Of a DNA stretch of 5,441 bases, positions 5,174 to 5,441 are shown piece after piece; the first letter of the stretch is position 1, and each line of letters begins with the position of its first letter. The DNA comes from Arthrobacter sp. (GTDB lineage: Bacteria; Actinomycetota; Actinomycetes; Actinomycetales; Micrococcaceae), in NCBI GenBank assembly GCA_030147325.1, contig JASLAA010000302.1, positions 1-5,441 of the forward strand, in the 5' to 3' direction. The notes beneath the pieces are model-generated. The model worked only from the letters and a program-made list of their open reading frames with translations, was not told the origin of the DNA and searched no databases. The translations under genes were made by a program, and so were the position numbers.

Positions 5174-5437
5174 CTAGAGATGCTTGTAGACGTCCTCCAG
5201 GCTGAGTCCCTTGGCGAGCATGAGGACCTGCAGGTGGTAGAGCAGCTGGGAGATCTCCTCGGCCGCGTCCTCGGTGGATTCGTACTCGGCCGCCATCCAG
5301 ACCTCGGCTGCCTCCTCGACGACTTTCTTGCCGATGCCGTGCACGCCCGAGTCGAGTTCGGCGACGGTCCGCGATCCGGCGGGGCGTTCGACGGCTTTCG
5401 CACTGAGTTCCTCGAACAGGGAATCAAAGGTTTTCAC
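5174..5437 (-). CDS. hisE: Phosphoribosyl-ATP pyrophosphohydrolase
   Basis: HisE hydrolyses phosphoribosyl-ATP to phosphoribosyl-AMP and pyrophosphate, the second step of histidine synthesis. It is a small all-alpha enzyme of the MazG-like NTP pyrophosphatase superfamily. The protein has 87 residues, the normal size for the stand-alone actinobacterial form. Magnesium-binding motifs are present: GKKVVEEAAE (36-45, with Glu41, Glu42 and Glu45) and EEISQLLYHLQV (60-71, with Glu60, Glu61 and His68). VAELDSGVHGIGKK (25-38) is also typical of the family. The start is the GTG at 5437. Only 4 bases upstream remain in the window, so the ribosome binding site cannot be judged, but the N-terminus MKTFDSLFEEL fits the family well. 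Its product feeds HisI, whose gene sits in the other transcription unit. It ends in TAG, followed at once by the nested hairpin. Confidence 0.96.
   Translation of the reverse strand: MKTFDSLFEELSAKAVERPAGSRTVAELDSGVHGIGKKVVEEAAEVWMAAEYESTEDAAEEISQLLYHLQVLMLAKGLSLEDVYKHL
5428..5436 (-). repeat. AT-rich short repeat, copy B, at the hisE start
   Basis: Minus-strand TGAAAACCT covers the last two bases of the hisE GTG and the next codons, and ATTCC follows at 5424-5420. It matches copy A upstream of hisG in sequence, order and orientation, with one base more in the spacer. Confidence 0.4.
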
Positions 5438-5441
5438 ACCT

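Noticed and set aside
1..5441. Mobile elements, CRISPR arrays, tRNA or rRNA genes, toxin-antitoxin pairs and other defence systems
   Set aside because: No repeats with spacers, transposase motifs, tRNA-like cloverleaf or toxin/antitoxin-like small gene pairs were seen. The window is filled by recognised biosynthetic genes with uniform composition.

Overview
This window looks like ordinary, high-GC actinobacterial chromosome carrying the junction between histidine and tryptophan biosynthesis genes. The protein sequences, the gene order and the separate (unfused) HisI and HisE point to the Micrococcales, most likely an Arthrobacter-like member of the Micrococcaceae. That placement rests on family recognition and has not been checked by a search. 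Nothing in it suggests a phage, transposon, CRISPR array or defence system.

Reading from the right edge leftwards, which is the direction of transcription of most genes, the order on the minus strand is: hisE (5174-5437), an 83-base leader-like gap holding a nested hairpin, hisG (4245-5090), and hisF (3463-4233, 11 bases after hisG). A 93-base convergent gap with a strong GC-rich hairpin follows. Then comes one plus-strand gene (2725-3369) for a DinB/MDMPI-fold protein of the TIGR03085 type. Past an 80-base divergent promoter region the minus strand resumes with hisI (2207-2644), trpE (649-2202, 4 bases after hisI) and a four-helix Trp-operon-associated membrane protein (652 to beyond base 1). 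The membrane protein gene overlaps the trpE stop by ATGA and is cut by the window edge. No stretch over 300 bases lacks a gene.

How the genes work together: HisG condenses ATP and PRPP and is the feedback-controlled first step. HisE removes pyrophosphate from PR-ATP, HisI opens the adenine ring of PR-AMP, and HisF (with HisH, not in the window) closes the imidazole ring. TrpE, with a TrpG glutaminase that is also not here, makes anthranilate from chorismate. The layout implies at least two minus-strand transcription units, hisE-hisG-hisF and hisI-trpE-membrane protein, kept apart by the plus-strand gene. As a result the visible trp genes appear to depend on a promoter in front of a histidine gene.

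The points most worth a second look are non-coding: a pair of divergent, probably leaderless promoters with nearly the same start-site layout; a nested hairpin between hisE and hisG; and a short AT-rich repeat shared by the hisE start and the hisG leader.
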